A stretch of 64,000 bases of DNA, taken from assembly GCA_963799455.1 (NCBI GenBank), contig CAWCXF010000008.1:1736001-1800000 (forward strand), in the 5' to 3' direction. Below the pieces are notes generated by a model that saw only the letters and a list, made by a program, of their open reading frames with translations, made no database searches and was not told where the DNA came from. Shown piece after piece: positions 17,550 to 28,228 of the stretch (its first letter is position 1; each line of letters begins with the position of its first letter). The translations under genes were made by a program, and so were the position numbers. The DNA is from CAWCXF01 sp963799455. Lineage in GTDB: Bacteria > Pseudomonadota > Alphaproteobacteria > Rhodobacterales > Rhodobacteraceae.

Positions 17550-17756
17550 TCAGGCGAGTTGCAGATTGATGGCCGAGGCGCGCCCGTCGCGGCCGGTCTC
17601 CAGGTCGTAGGTGACCTTCTGGTTGTCGGCGAGGCCGGTCAGGCCCGAACGCTCGACAGCCGAGATGTGGACGAAGACGTCCTTGCCGCCGCCATCGGGC
17701 GCGATGAAGCCGTAACCCTTGGTGGTGTTGAACCATTTCACGGTGCCGGTGGCCAT
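17550..17756 (-). CDS. cspA: Cold-shock protein, CspA family (copy 1)
   Basis: A 68-residue OB-fold protein with RNP1 KGYGFIAP and RNP2 VFVHIS, which bind single-stranded RNA and DNA. The full family length is present, beginning MATGTVKWFN. It acts in the cytoplasm as an RNA chaperone. A close paralogue lies 1.5 kb away at 19080-19286 with the same orientation. Confidence 0.95.
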   Translation of the reverse strand: MATGTVKWFNTTKGYGFIAPDGGGKDVFVHISAVERSGLTGLADNQKVTYDLETGRDGRASAINLQLA

Positions 17757-17956
17757 TCCCGTGTCCTCCTGTCGTGTCCACCCACAGCGGGCTTGCCATG
17801 GGTCTACCCGCAGCAGGCTTGCTGCGAGGCGGCGGTCGCTTGAGCATCGCGACGAAGCCGAGAACGGCAGAAGTCGATCGACAGAGCTAACCTTCGCGCC
17901 CGACAGATGGGGCAGAGCGACGCGGGACGCAAGGGCGTTCATGCTCTGCCAGGACT

Positions 17957-18238
17957 CTATCGCGCGAGGAGCGCGGCTCCGCAGCGAGCGGTGATGTCCT
18001 GCGCGCCGTCGGGCCGACGCTTGACGCGCAGCGACATCATCATGAGCCCGGCTTCGGCGCAGCGCGGCTCGATGGCGCCCCGGCGGATCTCCTCCAGGGT
18101 CAGCTCGGCGCCGACGACGCCCTGGACCGTGGTGGGCCGGGAGAAGGCGCCCTCCGCGATCCGGGCCTCGCGGGGGCCGGGCGGCCCGGCGCAGGCGGCG
18201 AGCGTCAGAAGGGCCACCATCGCCGGAGGGCGGAGCAT
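17957..18238 (-). CDS. Putative lipoprotein, unknown function
   Basis: A 93-residue protein with a short hydrophobic leader ending in a lipobox-like LAAC-A (MVALLTLAACAG), so it is probably lipid-anchored. No domain was recognised. One Cys pair (EPRC and ARCG) remains in the mature part and could form a disulfide. Its ATG overlaps the TGA of the upstream gene, so the two form an operon and are probably functionally linked. Confidence 0.6.
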   Translation of the reverse strand: MLRPPAMVALLTLAACAGPPGPREARIAEGAFSRPTTVQGVVGAELTLEEIRRGAIEPRCAEAGLMMMSLRVKRRPDGAQDITARCGAALLAR

Positions 18239-18789
18239 CAGCGGAAGGGGTCGCGCTCGGTCGCCCCGGCGGCCGCGAAGGGGTTGCGGGCATGGGGCTC
18301 CACTGCCCCGGTGATCTCTCGGCTCCAGCATTCGAACGCCTCGAAGAGGGCCATGGACGACCCGTCGAGCCCGATGATGTAGGTCAGCCCGTCGGGGAAC
18401 ACGATGCCCATCTCGCCGCCGCTGCGCAGCCGCTCCAGCAGCGGCGCCAAATCCTCGCCCCGCGGAGTGAGGAAGAGGTCGTTCGCCAGGCCGCCATCCT
18501 CCCTCCATCCCGAATCGGCCTGGAGCACGATGTCGAGGTCGTCGAACACGAAGGCGACCTCGCCCATCATCCGCTCGGGCGGCAGGGCGAGCCCGTCATC
18601 GGCGAGGTAGAAGTCCACCACCGGCCCGTAGGCCCGCAACACGAACGGTCGGTCGTCGTAGAGCCCGGCGGTGCACATGGCGACGTCCCCTCCCGAGGCG
18701 GGGTAGAACACGTGCTCCCACCCCTCGGCCGTGGCCTGTGTCGCGCCGAGGCTCAGCGCGGCCCCGAGCGCCCATCCCAGATGTCCCAT
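18238..18789 (-). CDS. Exported protein of unknown function
   Basis: A 183-residue protein with a signal peptide (LGWALGAALSLGATQATAEG). The mature part has alternating hydrophobic strands (VVDFYLADDGLALP, EVAFVFDDLDIVLQ, GIVFPDGLTYIIGLDG) suggesting a beta-rich periplasmic domain, and two Cys. No family was recognised. It is translationally coupled with the downstream lipoprotein gene by TGATG. Confidence 0.62.
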   Translation of the reverse strand: MGHLGWALGAALSLGATQATAEGWEHVFYPASGGDVAMCTAGLYDDRPFVLRAYGPVVDFYLADDGLALPPERMMGEVAFVFDDLDIVLQADSGWREDGGLANDLFLTPRGEDLAPLLERLRSGGEMGIVFPDGLTYIIGLDGSSMALFEAFECWSREITGAVEPHARNPFAAAGATERDPFR

Positions 18790-18932
18790 GCCCCCTCCCG
18801 ATTCCCCTCGAACGGGAGGGAATCAGGGCGGGGTGGCGGACCCATGGCACGACGGTGGCGGAGGGGAGGCGTTCTGGAGGCGGAACCCGTCCGGGGCGGG
18901 CGGCTTGAGCGGCAGATCACCCGGAGAGCGCG

Positions 18933-19031
18933 ATGTTCGTCTTCCTCTCCAGCCGCCTCGGCTGCCTCGGCTCGATCCTGGCGTCGGTCGTGCTGTCGCT
19001 GGTGCTGCTGGCGGTGCTCGGGGCGCTCTAG
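18933..19031 (+). CDS. 32-residue membrane protein
   Basis: Short gene: MFVFLSSRLGCLGSILASVV followed by LSLVLLAVLGAL and TAG. A GGAGAG ribosome binding site sits six bases before the ATG. The SSRLGCLGS motif before a single hydrophobic helix is a pattern seen in small conserved proteins of other bacteria, which supports a real gene. Function is unknown. Confidence 0.62.
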   Translation: MFVFLSSRLGCLGSILASVVLSLVLLAVLGAL

Positions 19032-19052
19032 CCCCCCCGCGCCGAGAGGTGA

Positions 19053-19073
19053 GGGCGGCCCCGGGGGCCGCCC
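19053..19073. terminator. Bidirectional hairpin
   Basis: GGGCGGCCC and GGGCCGCCC form a nine-base-pair stem with loop CGG between the 32-residue gene and the convergent second cold-shock gene. Confidence 0.55.
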
Positions 19074-19079
19074 GGGCCG

Positions 19080-19286
19080 TCAGGCGAGCTGGAGGTTGGC
19101 GGCCGATTCGCGGCCGTCGCGGCCGCTCTCGACGTCGAAGGTGACCTTCTGGCCGTCGTCGAGGCCGGTCAGGCCGGCGCGCTCGACCGCCGAGATGTGC
19201 ACGAACACGTCGCGCGAGCCGCCCTCGGGCTCGATGAAGCCGAAGCCCTTCTGGGCGTTGAACCATTTCACGGTGCCGTTGGCCAT
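19080..19286 (-). CDS. cspA: Cold-shock protein, CspA family (copy 2)
   Basis: A 68-residue paralogue of the protein at 17550-17756, differing at about 20 positions. RNP1 KGFGFIEP and RNP2 VFVHIS are intact. Both copies end in NLQLA and start MA-x-GTVKWFN, so they arose by duplication of the Csp gene. Confidence 0.95.
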   Translation of the reverse strand: MANGTVKWFNAQKGFGFIEPEGGSRDVFVHISAVERAGLTGLDDGQKVTFDVESGRDGRESAANLQLA

Positions 19287-19472
19287 CGTGGATCTCCTGT
19301 CTGTCGCCGCCCGCAGGAGTGCGGCGGCCCGGCTCAGTCGGTCGCAATCGAGACTGAAGCCGTGAGGAGACAGTGGTCGAGGGATGGACGTCGCAGGGAC
19401 CATGTGGAGGAGGCGGGGCGGGATGGCAAGGGGGCGTTGCCGGAGGCCACCTTCGGAACTAGGCTCCGGGGA

Positions 19473-19697
19473 ATGACGGCGCAGTTGCGAAAGGCGATGG
19501 CGGAGGCCGAGGCTCGGCTCGATCCCGTGGCGCAGGACGAGTTGGCGCATGTCATCGAGTCGTTCACCCTGAACCGAACGGCCGAGCTAGAGCTGACCGA
19601 GGCCGAGTGGGAGCTTCTGCGGCGCGTGGACGCCGAGCCGTTCGAGCCGGCCGACCCCGCGGAGGTGGAGGCGCTGTTCGCCCGCGCGCGTGGCTGA
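19473..19697 (+). CDS. Putative antitoxin of a ParD/ParE-like pair
   Basis: A 74-residue acidic protein (TAQLRKAMAEAEARLDPVAQ) without a recognisable DNA-binding motif. Its last eight bases overlap a ParE/RelE-fold toxin gene, and small size, acidity and coupling are typical of type II antitoxins. The assignment rests mainly on context. Confidence 0.6.
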   Translation: MTAQLRKAMAEAEARLDPVAQDELAHVIESFTLNRTAELELTEAEWELLRRVDAEPFEPADPAEVEALFARARG

Positions 19698-19965
19698 CGT
19701 CCACTGGTCGGCCCGCGCGACCCGCAGCGTCCTCGAGATCGAACGCTACCTGAACGAGCGCAATCCCGCCGCGGCCCTCGCCGTGGTGGCCGAGATCGAA
19801 CGGACCTGCGCGCTGGTCGCCGGAATGCCGATGATGGCCCCACGCGTCGGCACGCTGAACCTGCGCATGCACATCACGCGTCGCTACCGCTATCGCCTCG
19901 TCTACCGGGTGGTCGAGGGCGGCATCGAAGTCCGCGAGGTGCTGCATCCCCGCCGGGCCTTCTGA
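19690..19965 (+). CDS. ParE/RelE-family toxin
   Basis: A 91-residue basic protein starting at GTG 19690. WSARATRSVLEIERYLNERN and then RRYRYRLVYRVVEGGIEVREVLHPRR match the ParE/RelE superfamily, whose toxins inhibit gyrase (ParE) or cleave ribosome-bound mRNA (RelE). The VxxVxHxRR end is kept. It is translationally coupled to the antitoxin-like gene. Confidence 0.83.
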   Translation: MADVHWSARATRSVLEIERYLNERNPAAALAVVAEIERTCALVAGMPMMAPRVGTLNLRMHITRRYRYRLVYRVVEGGIEVREVLHPRRAF

Positions 19966-20063
19966 AGCCGCAATCGGAGCCATTCCTCGATCCACCGCGA
20001 CATCCGCCTCGGCCGGGTCGAGGCCGAATGGTCGGGCGAGGCGCCGGAGGGCGCGTTCGGAGC

Positions 20064-20133
20064 GTAGGGTGGGTGCCAACCCACCAAGGGCCGGGGTGGG
20101 GGCGTGGGAGCGGTGGGTTGGCACCCACCCTAC
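20064..20133. repeat. Perfect 22-bp inverted repeat, REP/MITE-like
   Basis: The left arm 20064-20085 (begins GTAGGGTGGGTGCC) and right arm 20112-20133 are exact reverse complements with a 26-base loop. It separates the toxin gene from the 3' end of the AT-rich HEPN-like gene. It can form a strong hairpin and may act as a terminator, but the length and motif also resemble extragenic palindromes and small transposable repeats. Confidence 0.85.
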
Positions 20134-20138
20134 GGTTG

Positions 20139-21139
20139 CTAACCTTGATAGAAGACCTGCTTTTTCAAGCGATCGGGGGCGAGTTCATTCACGATGATAC
20201 GCACCTCATGCCGAGGCCCAGATAGCACCGAACTATAGCCGTTGGTTGCGAGCGCATCCGCAGCGGTTTCCAGTTCGCCCACAAGATTACGACGGAGTGC
20301 ACCGTTTGGCAGCGCAGATACTCTGATGAGAGCCATCAAGCAATCTATATGATCAGCCGCTACAATTCCGGTTCTTCCATTGTGGAGATACTCGGAGCGA
20401 ACGTTATGCAAATCTTTCATGATCACGCTTGCTTTGGGTGATAGTATACTTTTCTCGCAGTATTTCTTCCGCATCTTGCCATCGCCAAGTTGAGCCTCAA
20501 GAGCTGTCCATAAGAAAATAAATGCTTCATCTGGATCAACGGCCGTCAAACCAAGCTCAAGAAACCTCTGTGATGTCTCATTGAGACTATAACCCTTGGA
20601 ATAATGGGCTCCAGCTCTCATGCCGCTATCACAGAACCAATTATCTCCGCGAGGTCGGCCGAGTGTCCATATCTTTGTGCCACCTGAGCTATGTTCAACC
20701 CTCTGATCCGGCAAATAGATCACGCGCTCTACGACGAGCCTCATTGCCGCTTCCCGTCCGTAGGCAAGGTGCAACTTCACCAAGAAGTCTCGCAACTCAG
20801 GTGGGTCGCTTGGTGTTCCATCGCTGCTTAGGTAAGGACAGCATACTCTGATGTGGCCTCCCATAATAGCCTGTCGAGTTTCTGAAAAGCAGAACACAAA
20901 TTCTTTAACAAAGTGGCTGCTGTTGAAGCGAGATACGTGTAGTGAAGGGTTATCCTGATGAATGAGTGAGGCCCATACTCTTCCTCCGTATTGTAATTTG
21001 AGATCCGAGAGATAAGCAAGTTCTCTATGGGATAAATTAGATGTATAAATTCTTTCTATGGCACGGTCATAAGAGAAAGCTTCATTCCATAAACGCACTA
21101 AATCGGTTGGTAGGCTGTAGAAATGAATAGTATCGTAGT

Positions 21140-21143
<4 letters not shown>
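20139..21143 (-). CDS. AT-rich orphan with HEPN/ApeA-like C-terminal domain
   Basis: A 334-residue protein starting at GTG 21141-21143, which overlaps the ettA stop (GTGA). The C-terminal 130 residues have the layout of ApeA-type HEPN domains: AFIFLWTALEAQLG, then VRSEYLHNG, in which R249 and H254 make the Rx4-6H nuclease motif. The N-terminal 200 residues show no known domain. The base composition differs sharply from the neighbours (24 G/C in the 60 bases 20401-20460), so it was acquired recently. HEPN proteins of this group act in phage defence or as RNases. The family call is by motif only. Confidence 0.6.
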
Positions 21144-22795
<1,652 letters not shown>

Positions 22796-22925
22796 CGGAC
22801 GCTCCTTGTCACGCTTCGGGGTCACGCTTCGGGCCTAGCTATCCAAGGCGCGCGCGATGCGGAAGGGCGGGAACATCGCCCCGCGGGGCCCGTTCTGTCG
22901 CGGCACGCAGGACGGAGCCGCCACC

Positions 22926-23450
22926 ATGCAGACGAGCCAGGATCCCGCCACCCAGATGGAGGTGCGCCGCGACGAGGCGGCCGTGGACAAGGTCCACGCC
23001 ATGATCTCGAAGGCGCAGTTCGCCATGATGGGCACCTACGACGCGGCCGGGAACGCGCATTCGCGCCCGATGGCGGCCGTCAGGCACGAGGCCGACAGGC
23101 TGTGGTTCTTCACCCGCGAGGACTCGCGCAAGGTCACCGAACTCAGGCGCGACCCGCGCGTGCTGGTGGACTACGCCGACGGGTCGAACCAGAGCTACGT
23201 CTCGATCGTCGGCCGCGCCCGGCTCAGGCGGGAGCCGGGCCTCGTGCATGAGCTGTGGTCGGAGCCGCTCAGGACCTGGTTCCCCGACGGGCCCGACGAC
23301 CCGCACATCACGCTGATCGAGGTGGACGTGGACAGCGCCGAGTTCTGGGACTCGCCCTCCTCGGCGATGGTGCATGCCTACGGCTACGTGAAGGCCCGCC
23401 TCACCGGCGAGCCGCCGCAGCCCGGCGAGGTGGCGCGCGTCGAGATGTGA
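22926..23450 (+). CDS. Pyridoxamine 5'-phosphate oxidase-like (general stress protein 26) protein
   Basis: A 174-residue split-barrel flavin-binding protein: FAMMGTYDAAGNAHSRPMAA, LWFFTREDSRKVTEL and VLVDYADGSNQSYVSIVGRA follow the stress-protein-26 pattern, with SRPM at the flavin pocket and a typical C-terminal EFWDSP motif. It probably binds FMN, FAD or F420-like flavin. It is divergent from ettA. Confidence 0.87.
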   Translation: MQTSQDPATQMEVRRDEAAVDKVHAMISKAQFAMMGTYDAAGNAHSRPMAAVRHEADRLWFFTREDSRKVTELRRDPRVLVDYADGSNQSYVSIVGRARLRREPGLVHELWSEPLRTWFPDGPDDPHITLIEVDVDSAEFWDSPSSAMVHAYGYVKARLTGEPPQPGEVARVEM

Positions 23451-23544
23451 GGGCGCGGGCCGGATCCCCGAGCCCGTGGGCGCTCGGTGGTCCGGCCGCT
23501 TCCCGCGGGCGGCGCCCGATCGCCGACCGCTGGCCTCGCCCGCC

Positions 23545-24483
23545 TCAGGCGTCGGGGTAGGGGTAGTCGGCGTCCACGGCGCGGCAGCCGTCCTGCGTGG
23601 CCTCGATGTTGGCGAGGCCGGGAAAGGTCATGTGGGCGCCCGCGACCATCAAGCCGTCCGCCGCCACGCGGTCGAGGGTCGCCGCCCGGGTCCGGGCCGC
23701 CTGGGCGGGATCGAATGCGATGGCGACCTCGGGCCGGGCGAGCTGGACCGGGGGGACGTGGACGATGTCGGCCCACAGGAGCAGCGCGTCGTCGCCCGAG
23801 GTCGGCATGAAGCCGGTGTGGCCCGGCATGTGGCCGGGCAGCGGCATCGAGACGATCCCCGGCGCCCCCTCGCCATCGCCTCGCCCTCGCCCTCGATGAT
23901 GCGCAGCCGGTCGCCGTGAGCCGCCAGCACGGCGGCGGCCAGCTCGAAGAAGGGCTGCGCCTCGGCGGGCTTGGCGGCGCCCACGGCGTCGTCGGCCCGG
24001 TAGGCGCGATCGGCCTCCGAGACGGCGAGCTCGGCGTCGGGGAGGCGCGGCGCGCCGTCCGGGGTGATGGCGCCGCCGACATGGTCGGGGTGCAGGTGGG
24101 TGGCGAGGATCGAGGTCACGCCCTCGGGGGCATGGCCCGCGGTGGGGCCCAGGGCCGCGCCCGAGCCGGCGTCGACGAGGATCAGGCCGTCGGGCCGCTC
24201 GATGGCGAAGCCGTCGATGGCGCTGCGGAAGGTCTCGGGATCTCGGAACGCCCCGCGCATCAGCTCGGCGTAGGCGTCCGGCTCGACGGAGAGCATGGCG
24301 GGCTCGATGCGCAGCGCGCCGTCGAGCGGCGCGGTGACCGTCTCCTCGCCGACGCCGAAGCGCTGCGCTGCCGGAAGGGCGATGGGATCGTGAGCCGCGG
24401 CTCGGTCCAGGACCGGGGGCAGGGCCCGCCCCGAGGCCGACCAGCGGGGCGCGCGGGGTGGTCAGCGAGGTGCGGCGGCGCAT
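23545..24483 (-). pseudogene. Metallo-beta-lactamase-fold hydrolase, two frameshifts
   Basis: Pieces in order make a full exported MBL-fold enzyme. There is a twin-Arg-like start (MRRRTSLTTP). After a frameshift near 24415 come QRFGVGEETVTAPLDGALRI and ATHLHPDHVGG, the HxHxDH zinc motif. After a second shift near 23878 come PLPGHMPGHTGFM (third zinc His) and VAGAHMTFPG. Both shifts lie in G/C runs. Either the gene is newly dead or the sequence has errors. The relatives are quorum-quenching or parathion-hydrolase-like enzymes. Confidence 0.72.
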
Positions 24484-24604
24484 GGCGTTCTCCTGTCACG
24501 GCGTGGCCTGCCGAGGAGCCCGGACCGGACGACGAGGCCATGACGCCAGGTGAGCGCGCGTCGCCGCGGGCGGGTCGCCGCCAGGGGTCGCGGCGTGCTC
24601 GGCC

Positions 24605-25081
24605 TCAGGCCGCGCGCAGGTCGATGTCGCGCTCGATCGCCAGGCCGTGGAGGACGGCGAACACCTCGTCGTCGTCCATCTCGGCGAGGTCGAAGGTCGT
24701 GCGCCGCGACTCGTGCTCGGGCGCGTCCGACAGCGCGCCCAGGCCCACGAAGCCCATCGACCAGTCGCCGAAGGCGCGCTCGATCACGGGCTTCGAGCCG
24801 AGCATCGTCACCGCGCCGTGGCGTGGATCGGCCCGGATGCGCAGGAAGGTGGCCTCGACGGCCTCCTCGGGGCCTTCGAGCACCTGGCCGAAGAGCCCCG
24901 AGTTGAAGATCAGCGCCCCGGTGACGCCGGCTGCGGCGTTGTTGCGCTGGGAGGCCGCGAGGATGCGGTCGAGCTCGGCGACGAAGGCGGGGGGGGCGCC
25001 GGGGGCGCCGGCGTGTCGCGCGTCGTGGCCTTCGATCAGCGGGCTGCTGAGATAGACGATGCGGGTCAGGCGTTCGTGCAT
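24605..25081 (-). CDS. BLUF-domain blue-light sensor
   Basis: A 158-residue single-domain BLUF protein that binds FAD. The key residues are all present: Tyr10 in RIVYLSS, Asn48 in QRNNAAAG, Gln66 in GLFGQVLEG, and Trp107/Met109 in DWSMGF, with spacings equal to AppA from Asn onward. An extra loop of about 10 residues sits between Tyr10 and Asn48. No output domain is attached, so it must signal through a partner, which is not identified nearby. Confidence 0.92.
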   Translation of the reverse strand: MHERLTRIVYLSSPLIEGHDARHAGAPGAPPAFVAELDRILAASQRNNAAAGVTGALIFNSGLFGQVLEGPEEAVEATFLRIRADPRHGAVTMLGSKPVIERAFGDWSMGFVGLGALSDAPEHESRRTTFDLAEMDDDEVFAVLHGLAIERDIDLRAA

Positions 25082-25484
25082 CGGGGAGATCCTCTGGGGG
25101 CGTGTCGATGAAGCCGGCTGGGTCCGCCCATCCCGATGGCCGGCCGTCGGGGTCAGGGCGATCCGTCCGTCGCGGATCGCGGGCCGAAGGGGTCGAGCGC
25201 GGGGTGGATGCCGAGGCGCCGCCGCTCGTCCGACCGCGCCGGGACGGCGCCCGGAGGGGCGCATCGGCAAGGCCGGGCCCGGCCGGCGGCGTCGTGGCTC
25301 ATGCGGGAGGTCTGCATGGGGGGGGGTCTGAGCGATGGCTGGCCGGCGTCGGCCTAAGGCGCAGTCCTTAACGACGGCTTACGCTCCGGCGACGGGAGGG
25401 GGCCGGGACGCCGGGGGCGCCGGCCCGCCCGCTCGGGGCGCGCGAGGCCCGGGCGGGCCGCGCCCCCCGCGAGCCGCCCGCGCC
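25082..25484. other. Intergenic, nothing recognised
   Basis: About 400 bases between the BLUF gene start and the 3' end of the ggt gene. It includes a short less-G/C stretch around 25360-25385. No coding or RNA signature was seen. Confidence 0.5.
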
Positions 25485-27287
25485 TCACTCGCCCAGCGCG
25501 ATGCCCTCGCGGCGCGGGTCGGCGCCGCCCGAGAGCCCGTCCTCGCCCAGCGCGATGGCGTGCAGGCCCGATTCGAGGCCGCGCAGCTCGGTCTCGAACC
25601 CCAGCTCCCGGAGCGGGGCTTCGAGGTCGGCGGCCGCGCTGTCCTCCTCGATGTCGTAGGTGCCGAAGCGGTTGACCAGATGCGGCATGGCCACCGCCTG
25701 CTGGACGTCCATGCCCCAGTCGAGATGGGCGACGATGGCCTGGGCGACGTAGCCGATGATGCGCGAGCCGCCGGGCGAGCCCACCACCATGACCGGCTCG
25801 CCGTCGCGCGTCACGATCGTGGGCGCCATCGAGGAGCGCGGGCGCTTGCCGGGCTCGACGCGGTTGGCGATCGGATCGCCGTCCTCGTGGGTCTCGAAGG
25901 AGAAGTCGGTCAGCTCGTTGTTGAGCAGGAAGCCGCGCACGAAGAGGCGCGAGCCGAAGCCGTTCTCGATCGTGGTGGTCATCGAGAGCGCGTTGCCCAT
26001 GCCGTCCACGATCGAGATCTGGGAGGTCGAGGGCAGCTCCAGCGAGGCGTCGTCGCCCAAAAGCATGGCGTGGTCCCATTCGGGCTCGCCGGGCGAGACC
26101 TCGGGCAGCGCGTCGTCGCCCGAGAGCAGCTCGGCGCGCGAGGCGAGGTAGGCGGGATCCACCAGCCCCTCGACGGGCACCGGCACGTAGTCGCTGTCGG
26201 CCATGTAGCGGCCGCGGTCGGCGAAGGCGAGCCGCGAGGCGTCGCCGATCAGCCGCCACGCCTCGGCCGAGTTGGGGCCCATCGCGGCGAGGTCGTAGGG
26301 CTCCAGCATGCCGAGGATCTGGCCCACCGTGAGCGCGCCCGAGGAGGGCGGCCCCATGCCGCAGACCTCCGCGCCGCGGTAGCCCACGCAGACCGGCGGC
26401 CGCTCGACCACATCGTAGGCCGCCAGATCCTCCACGGCCAGCAGGCCGGGGCTCGCGGCGCCCCGCACCGTCTCGACGACGGCCTCGGCGATCTCGCCCT
26501 CGTAGAACGCCTCCGCGCCCCCTTCGGCGATGGCGCGCAGCGTGTCGGCGTAGTCGGCGTTCACGAGCGTGTCGCCGGCCGCGACCGGCTCGCCGCCGGG
26601 GTAGAAGTAGGCCGCCGCCGCACCTTGGGCCGGCAGGCGGTCCTCGGGCTCCTCGGCCACGAGCTGCGCGAGCCGGGGGGAGACGGTGAAGCCGCCCTCG
26701 GCGAGGTCGATCGCGTCCTGCAGCAGCGTCGGCCACTCCTTCGCGCCCCAGCGCTCATGCGCCTCCTGCATCAGCATCGGCGTGCCGGGCGTGCCGACCG
26801 AGAGCCCGCCCACCACGGCGTCGAAGAACTCCAGCGGCTCGCCGGCCTCGTCGAGGAACAGCGTCGGCGTGGCAGCAGCCGGCGCGGTCTCGCGCCCGTC
26901 GAGGGTGGTGATCTCGCCCGTCCCGGCGTCGTACCAGACCAGGAAGGCGCCGCCGCCGAGGCCCGAGGATTGTGGCTCCACGAGGCCGAGGACGGCCTGG
27001 ACCGCCACCATCGCGTCGGCCGCGGTGCCGCCCTCGCGCAGCACGCGGGCCCCCGCCTCGACCGCGAGCGGGTTGGCGGCGGCGACCATGAAGTCCCGCG
27101 AGCGCACGGGCGCTCCGGCCGCCTTGGCGTCGAGCGCCGCGCGCGCGGCCTCGGGGAGGCCCGCGAAGGCCTCAGCAGCGGCGGTCGCGGTCCCGGCCTC
27201 GGGAGCCACCGCGTCGGCCGCGTCCTGGGCCATGGCGGGGCCCGCGAGCACGGCCACGGCGAGAAGGAGGGGGGTCGGCTGTCTCAT
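25485..27287 (-). CDS. ggt: Gamma-glutamyltranspeptidase, periplasmic
   Basis: A 600-residue precursor with a signal peptide (LLLAVAVLAGPAMAQ). The enzyme self-cleaves before the catalytic Thr; here LPSTSQISIVDGMGNALS fits the start of the small subunit, with Thr of TSQISIVD as nucleophile. GLGGGAFLVWYD, PPSSGALTVGQIL and VGSPGGSRIIGYVAQ are family motifs for substrate binding. It hydrolyses glutathione and other gamma-glutamyl compounds in the periplasm. It is monocistronic in appearance. Confidence 0.93.
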   Translation of the reverse strand: MRQPTPLLLAVAVLAGPAMAQDAADAVAPEAGTATAAAEAFAGLPEAARAALDAKAAGAPVRSRDFMVAAANPLAVEAGARVLREGGTAADAMVAVQAVLGLVEPQSSGLGGGAFLVWYDAGTGEITTLDGRETAPAAATPTLFLDEAGEPLEFFDAVVGGLSVGTPGTPMLMQEAHERWGAKEWPTLLQDAIDLAEGGFTVSPRLAQLVAEEPEDRLPAQGAAAAYFYPGGEPVAAGDTLVNADYADTLRAIAEGGAEAFYEGEIAEAVVETVRGAASPGLLAVEDLAAYDVVERPPVCVGYRGAEVCGMGPPSSGALTVGQILGMLEPYDLAAMGPNSAEAWRLIGDASRLAFADRGRYMADSDYVPVPVEGLVDPAYLASRAELLSGDDALPEVSPGEPEWDHAMLLGDDASLELPSTSQISIVDGMGNALSMTTTIENGFGSRLFVRGFLLNNELTDFSFETHEDGDPIANRVEPGKRPRSSMAPTIVTRDGEPVMVVGSPGGSRIIGYVAQAIVAHLDWGMDVQQAVAMPHLVNRFGTYDIEEDSAAADLEAPLRELGFETELRGLESGLHAIALGEDGLSGGADPRREGIALGE

Positions 27288-27598
27288 GGGGCTCTCCCTA
27301 AGGGCTCGCGCCCAGCATGGCGCGGCGCGAGCCGATGGCCAAGGGAAAGGCGCCTCGGCCGGCGCGCGGCCCGTGTCCGACGGCGCCCCGACGCCCCGTC
27401 CGCCGCCTCGTCCTGCGTCCGCCGACCCCGGGCACCCGAGGCGCGCTCGCGGTCGTCCCTCCGCTTCGGGACGGCGCGGCCGAGGGCGCCGCCCGCAGGA
27501 CGGGCCGCGGTCCGCGGGGCGAGGCCCGCGATCGCGGCCCCGGCCGTTGCATCCCCGCCGCCCTCTGCTACCCCTCATCCGATGATGCGGGCCGCGCG
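27288..27598. other. Intergenic, divergent promoters expected
   Basis: About 310 bases between ggt and nadD, transcribed away from each other. No clear promoter hexamers or hairpins were found. Confidence 0.5.
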
Positions 27599-28228
27599 AT
27601 GACGAGGGGGCGCGTGCCCGAGGGAGGGCGGGTCGGCCTGCCGGTGGCGCGGCCGGGCATGGCCGTGGGGCTGCTCGGCGGCTCGTTCGACCCCGCCCAT
27701 GCCGGCCACGCCCACATCACGCGCGAGGCGCTGCGGCGCTTCCGCCTCGACCGCGTGTGGTGGCTCGTGAGCCCCGGCAACCCGCTGAAGGCCCGCGGCC
27801 CCGCGCCGCTGGCCCGGCGCATGGAGCATGCGCGCGCGGTCATGCGCCACCCGCGCGCCGTCGTCACCGACCTCGAGGCCCGCCTCGGCACGCGCCACAC
27901 CGCGCAGACCCTGGCGGCGCTGAGGCGCCTTTATCCCGGCGTGCGCTTCGTGTGGCTGATGGGGGCCGACAACATGACCCAGCTCCACCGCTGGGAGGAC
28001 TGGAGGGCGATCGTGGAGGGCGTGCCGATCGGCGTGCTCGCCCGCCCCGGCGTGCGGATCTCGGCACGCCGCTCGAAGGCCGCCGGCGTCTACGACCACG
28101 CGCGCCTGAGGCCCTTCGAGGCGCCCCGCTTGGCCCGGGCCGCGCCGCCGGCCTGGTGCCTCGTCAACCTACCGATGGTGGACGCCTCGTCGAGCGCGAT
28201 CCGCGCGGCGGGCGGGTGGTCGGGGTGA
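27599..28228 (+). CDS. nadD: Nicotinate-nucleotide adenylyltransferase
   Basis: A 209-residue protein with the nucleotidylyltransferase motif GGSFDPAHAGHAHITREAL (G-x-F-x-P-x-H-x-x-H), VWWLVSPGNPLK and FVWLMGADNMTQLHRWEDW. The C-terminal end (MVDASSSAIRAAG) holds the ISSTxIR-type motif. It makes nicotinate adenine dinucleotide in NAD synthesis. ATG 27599 is used, though the enzyme core begins near residue 20, so a later start at ATG 27659 is possible. Confidence 0.92.
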   Translation: MTRGRVPEGGRVGLPVARPGMAVGLLGGSFDPAHAGHAHITREALRRFRLDRVWWLVSPGNPLKARGPAPLARRMEHARAVMRHPRAVVTDLEARLGTRHTAQTLAALRRLYPGVRFVWLMGADNMTQLHRWEDWRAIVEGVPIGVLARPGVRISARRSKAAGVYDHARLRPFEAPRLARAAPPAWCLVNLPMVDASSSAIRAAGGWSG

